A stretch of DNA of 64,000 nt from assembly GCA_930367205.1 (NCBI GenBank), contig OV884011.1, positions 124,493,866 to 124,557,865 on the forward strand. The letters run 5' to 3'. Position numbers and translations under genes: made by a program. Source of the stretch: Acanthosoma haemorrhoidale. Its lineage: Eukaryota > Arthropoda > Insecta > Hemiptera > Acanthosomatidae. Of this stretch, positions 59,246 to 64,000 are shown in pieces. Numbering within the stretch: the stretch's first letter is position 1; each line of letters begins with the position of its first letter. The notes under the pieces were generated by a model. That model saw only the letters and a program-made list of their open reading frames with translations, was not told the DNA's origin and ran no database searches.

Positions 59246-62109
59246 AAAATGTTCTCTACATTGACCTATTATCTAAAAGATACCCATGATATCCAAGTAC
59301 AAGGCAGGTTAAAAATGTATAGTGTTTGACAGGTACCATTAGTTCGACGTATGCAATCAATAGCAAGATATATTTTAGTTTAATTATCCCAGCCACCAAT
59401 ACCTGAGACCATGCCCCAGGAATGTGCTGAGTGGCGGCCGGCCACCACAGATGGAGGATCAGTCAGAGGCGGTAGAAGCGCCGGCTGGATTGATCAGGGC
59501 TCTGAGGGAATTAATGCTGGCAGCCGGTGAAGAATGTCCGCGGTCGTGGGCAGACCGCGTTCAGGGGGCATTTGTCTGGGGTCCAGCCCCTCACTGACCG
59601 TCCTTTAGTTCAATTGGGGGGTGGTGGGGGGGATGGCTGTAAATTCACAGACCACAGGGTCCACAAACCCTAGGGTTCAGGTGCCTTATCTGTCTCCATG
59701 CAGCTTTAGCAAAACTTTAATTGGAATATCAATACCTAAGAAGGAATTAAAGGATGGCGGTGAAGGGAGTAGAAAAGCTCCTTACTTCAAGACCTTCGTT
59801 TATGATTTATTTTTCAATATTGTTTTTCAATTTTCACTTAAGGTTTGTATTTTAGAATCGCTCTGGGTTTTTTCGGCAACGTACATAGTAACGCCAAATT
59901 CTTCATTGCATTAAACGTTGATATATTATTTATAATTTTTCAACGTTAACATAAATTACGGTCAATTTACGAACCCTCTCGGCTGTATTTATTACATAAT
60001 TAAAAACAAGTTGACTGGGTCACTATTGTCCCTATGTATTCACATCATCTGTGGTGAACCGGAAAATTTTTCTTTTCCACTGCGCTTCTATTGTTTGCTT
60101 CTTCGTTGTTGTTTTGATTATTTATTCTGCTGGTGTTCAGTTTTTAGTCTAGTTCTTAGGTTTTACTTGTTTTCATAAGGTTGTCACCCTTATCTATTTT
60201 TGATTTTATAAAGATGAATGAATATAATCGGTGTTTCAATTTTTAAACCTCCAAAGGTCTTATAGGGCCACTTGATATCCAAAACCATCTTACATTCGAG
60301 TTTTTATTGAGTTCATGAAGAACTTTGAAAAATTTTTGCTATTAGACCCTGCTGGGACCTGGGTAGAGAATAAGCTTTTCTTTATTTATCTTGAGCATTG
60401 AAAGCGGTCAAAAAGTGTTCAACTGCTCAAAACACACGCCAGGAATCATAAGTTGGTTTATGCTTTTATAACATCTGATAACCTTTATCTATTCTCAGTC
60501 TCGACAACACGGAATAACCCTCCTTTGATAATAGTCTATTCATCCAAAGGGACTTAACATTTAGCAATAGATTTAAATTACCGGAGTCTGTTATCTTTAA
60601 TTGCTCATCATTCCGCTCGCCATTGAGGCCCCCTTGCAGTTTAACGTGCGCAGTGGAAGAATTCACATAAAACTACTTCTGCACATTTAGAGCCACCAGA
60701 AAAGATAAAATGATAAGAGTGTTAATCAGGAATTTTTCAGAAAAACATTTTGAATGATTGACTTTTTTTTGTGATGCGTTAACCCTAGGTTAAATTTGGG
60801 TCATTCTAGTTCTCCCTGAGATGAGGTTAATATATCAGATTTTTATATCGAAAACCTTTCATATCCATGGAAGGCACGAACGAGCCATAAGTTACCTCCT
60901 GAAATTGTTGGGTGACGTAAAGTGAGTGAGCTATGAGTAACGTCAAATAGTTCATTGCAGTAAACGTTCGATGATAAATATCCGTTTTGGTTAATTCATG
61001 GCCACTCATGGATCGATTTATTTATAACACAATAAAGCGTATTTCTACCACTGAATCAGTATCACACCATTTATTTGCCATATCTCAAGCCTTTGCTGAA
61101 TACGTCTTTGAAATTTTATATCGCTAAACCTGTCTATGTTCTCTGCCAATCGCTTCAGCTCTCTGAAATGTAGTATTCGCTTTACTCTGGGTACTCCTTT
61201 CACATCATCCAGTCAATGTTTTATTGTCTACCACTACCAATAGAAATAAATAATACACGAACGAAGAATGATGAAACGCGTTAGGCCCAAAACTGTTTGC
61301 CAGTTGAGTTTCTTGTTAAATTATAAATTTTCAATTTCAAACGAAGGAATAAATATATACTGGGAGAATCGGGTTCCAACCCTTTGAGGATCTTTCAAAC
61401 AGATCCTCGTGTGTGCTTACAGTGGTACATTGTAAACCATTATATTTTTTCTTTAGTTAATATTTTTTTATGAGAAGAGAATTCAGGCTGGAAAATTGCT
61501 GAAAAAACAAAAGATTCTTCTCTTGGAGAAATTTCACCTTAAATGCGGCTCTGTGGGTTTTAAACAATGGTTGGGAATCGTAAAATTAAAGCATTTGTGC
61601 TCACAACAATATTAGAAAATAGTTACAAATTTATTATACCGACCCTGCCGGATTGCAATAAAATCAATATTGTGAAGTCTATAACACGCAGGGGAAAACA
61701 TTTTATGTTCTTCAAATAATAAAAGGTCCATCCCCTGAAGTTTGTTTTAGTCATTCTAGAGTGTGAGAAGCACTCAACTTTATTATTGGAAACAATATTT
61801 GATTTTAATGTTTATAAGCTCGACGGCCACTAGCATTTCAACAAATAGAGGAATGATTAAACAACATTAAACAATTGAAAACGAGAAAAAATACTCTGCA
61901 TAAATGTAAATGTAGACTAGAATTGAATTGTACTTTATTGAGGGAAATTTGATAAGGTGCTTTATTGAAAATAAATATTACCTTTCCAATCCATTGCACT
62001 CCCATGTTGTTTAATAAATAATGATTTCTTTACCTAAAACAAAAATAAGTACATTGATATCATACAACAAAAAGGTCAGCGTGTGACATTCATATATTAT
62101 CTGTTATTG
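59246..62109. other. Spacer, mostly AT-rich
   Basis: A GC-rich block at 59400-59690 with G runs has no open frame that I recognise. The rest has only short frames. Confidence 0.45.
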
Positions 62110-62192
62110 TATAATTACTTTATTGTGCTAAAATTACAATCTGCCTTGCTAGGCAATAAGTAATTAAGATATACTATCATTCATACCATATT
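62110..62192 (-). mobile_element. Family-A LINE 3' UTR remnant, minus strand
   Basis: On the minus strand it reads AATATGGTATGAATGATAG, TTAATTACTTATTGCC, GGCAGATTGTAATTTTAGCA and CAATAAAG, matching the terminal 85 bases of A5. It is the only family-A piece on the minus strand. No ORF2 sequence is attached. Confidence 0.8.
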
Positions 62193-64000
62193 TATTACAC
62201 ACACGATTTGACGATCACAAACGATTATTGAAAAACTGCAGTATGTAAGAGAAAATTTTCTTTGAATTTGACGGCAATGTTACTTTTTTTTAATAGATCC
62301 CTTTTTTACCGTAATCGTCGTGTCCACAAGTTAAGCAGGGTACTAAATCAAAGATATGGGACGTCCTGATTAATAATAAGTATTATCTGTTAGGAGATTA
62401 CTTGACTTTAACTACGAAAAATCTTTAAAAATCTCAATGAAATTGTTTTGGCAATAGTTGTGAAAACTGAAACCTACATACCAATAAAATTCTAAATCTC
62501 CATATGTATAATGAAATTTAATCACTTGAAGCCAAAGCCGACTATACGCTGATTCATGCTCAGTAAATTTCTAAAACGATTATAGGCAGCGATGGTACGA
62601 AAATCCAACAAAAACACACCTGAAATAAGGAACACAATCGCAGGTAGGACGTTTGGGTTTTATGAAGTTGCATGGAAATTGGTTCTTTGCAGAGGTTTGG
62701 TTAAGGTCGGTGTGTATGGGGGATTGCGACCTTACATTTACATATAATTTCAGGATCTGAAGGGGTTGGGGGGATGATGTAGTCCTGGGGGTGATATGTG
62801 ACCCAGCCCATGACCATCCGGCGGATCGGGATTGTTCCTAGAAGCCAACGCCTAATCCAACGTAAAAAAACAAACACAGACACAAAAAAAACAGCAATGG
62901 GAGAAAACCCTTTATAAAAACAGCACCCCCGGCCGAGGACGCAAAGAGAGAAGCCCGCACGGCGTAATAGAGGCCGGATTCGGGACACTTTTAATTTACT
63001 CTTTCCTTCTACCGTAAAACTTACCAGGGCCGGGTTTTACGAGAGCTCTCCCCGTTATACGGATGGCTAGGAGAAAAAATTTTCTCTACTTGGATAAAAA
63101 GAAAAAGAAAAAATATGACCGCAGCCAGCCGAACCGAACAACTACACGCGGTAAAACCTAGTTCCCCTAAAATGCAACAGAGCTGTAATTCACACTTGTA
63201 TTTTACTGGAGTTTCACACACTCTGAAAACAAGCCCCCTTACACCAGTCTAATTTATATGAAAAGTCAATTTTCTTATCCAGCATTAAAAATTGAGATTT
63301 TAGAGCTTATTTGTACAAAACTCCAAACACTCGATGTGTACAGTTCATACTCACAGCAACATTCATACAGTGTATTTACAATGTACATACAAAATCTGCC
63401 CAAAAGCCCCCATTCCTCACAGGAATTCCTCTGGTGAAGCTGATGGAGAAATCGGTGGTAACGAAGCCTGTTTCCATACCCTTTGACATATGTATCTTAT
63501 TGAAATATAACATAAAGAACTTTAAAAGGCAAAAAATACAAAATCTTATTTCAGTGTTCTCACCATTAACCTTTGTTAGATAATTGTTTACAAGCTTCTT
63601 CAGATTTTAGGTTCCGATTTTTCCAATATAGCTGAATGGAATGCTAATCATCCCCGCATTTTAGAAGTCAGCAATTGAAAATTCGCATTTAGTAACGCAT
63701 AAAGTTTTTTTCAATATTTTAGTTGTTTATTAAATGTTTTTTAATTTTGTTAAAAAGGAAATATTCAGTGACCAAGGAGTTCTAACAAATATAGTTAAAT
63801 GTTTTAAGGAAAACATAAATAAAAGGATATATTTGAGCATAGTAACAATTTACTACGTAAGTTAAGAATAAGTTTTTGTTAAGAAGCTGACCCGTCTATC
63901 TATTGTTCCTAACATTACATATCCTTAATATGGTTCATACAGTTTTCTAAAAACCAGATACTCTTATATTTCCACCTTTTTTGTTTTTCACTTGCTAACT
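62193..64000. other. Spacer with a GC-richer block, no recognised gene
   Basis: The stretch at 62700-63200 has higher GC, a TTTATAAAAA string and several short minus-strand frames. It might be a promoter, an LTR or a host exon, but nothing specific supports any of these. Confidence 0.4.

Noticed and set aside
62701..62988. 95-codon minus-strand open frame
   Set aside because: No domain, start context or homologous pattern; probably chance in a GC-richer patch.

Overview
The window is an AT-rich, intron-like or intergenic stretch of an arthropod genome, most likely an insect or a close relative. I found no convincing intact host gene, rRNA, tRNA or CRISPR array. The assignment rests on the transposon types: two Jockey-clade LINE families, Ty3/Gypsy-type integrase fragments, a BEL/Pao element, a FAM200/SCAND3-like hAT transposase and a hAT MITE. 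Nearly everything recognisable is a decayed mobile element, and many are nested or truncated. Family letters below (A, B, C, G, L) are my own working names, based on similarity between copies inside this window.

Layout. 0-5.7 kb: AT-rich, nothing identified. 5.7-8.0 kb: a cluster of poly(A)-ended retroelement pieces (C1, B1, C2, B2, A0); the motif GGCGTTAA recurs just after the poly(A) tracts, and a perfect 36-bp inverted repeat flanks B1. 9.6-11.8 kb: A1, the longest family-A LINE copy (reverse transcriptase and 3' UTR). 12.4-13.8 kb: a minus-strand family-B LINE split by a plus-strand family-A insertion (A2). 14.3-18.2 kb: a decayed hAT transposase, an LTR (L1) and a family-B LINE (B4) with ORF1 zinc knuckles and RT, back to back. 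19.3-20.8 kb: a second LTR (L2) with a long GA microsatellite and a LINE insertion (B5) bounded by an 18-bp duplication. 23.1-24.9 kb: A3.

28.5-31.2 kb: a possible small exon, a 22-bp tandem repeat, and a Ty3/Gypsy integrase fragment (G1) with a candidate LTR. 32.9-35.0 kb: an LTR fragment (L4), A4, and a solo LTR (L3) with a perfect 5-bp duplication. 38.2-39.2 kb: A5, close to A2 in sequence. 42.8-43.9 kb: a second integrase copy (G2) keeping a full DD35E triad. 46.4 kb: a possible tRNA-derived SINE head. 47.3-47.8 kb: B6. 49.1-49.7 kb: a fold-back structure. 53.8-57.65 kb: a BEL/Pao element with leader, gag, protease, RT and RNase H, lacking integrase, full of stops and with a damaged RT catalytic box. 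58.1 kb: a 260-bp hAT MITE with a perfect 8-bp target duplication. 58.8-59.2 kb and 62.1 kb: LINE 3' ends.

How the parts relate: these are independent insertions, not a pathway. Nesting gives some relative ages: A2 is younger than B3, and B5 is younger than L2. No coding copy looks fully functional. I saw no undescribed cellular system. The most unusual structures are the repeated GGCGTTAA junctions at 5.7-7.7 kb, the conserved LTR leader hairpin, and the variable 37-bp repeat and stem-loop in the family-A 3' UTR.
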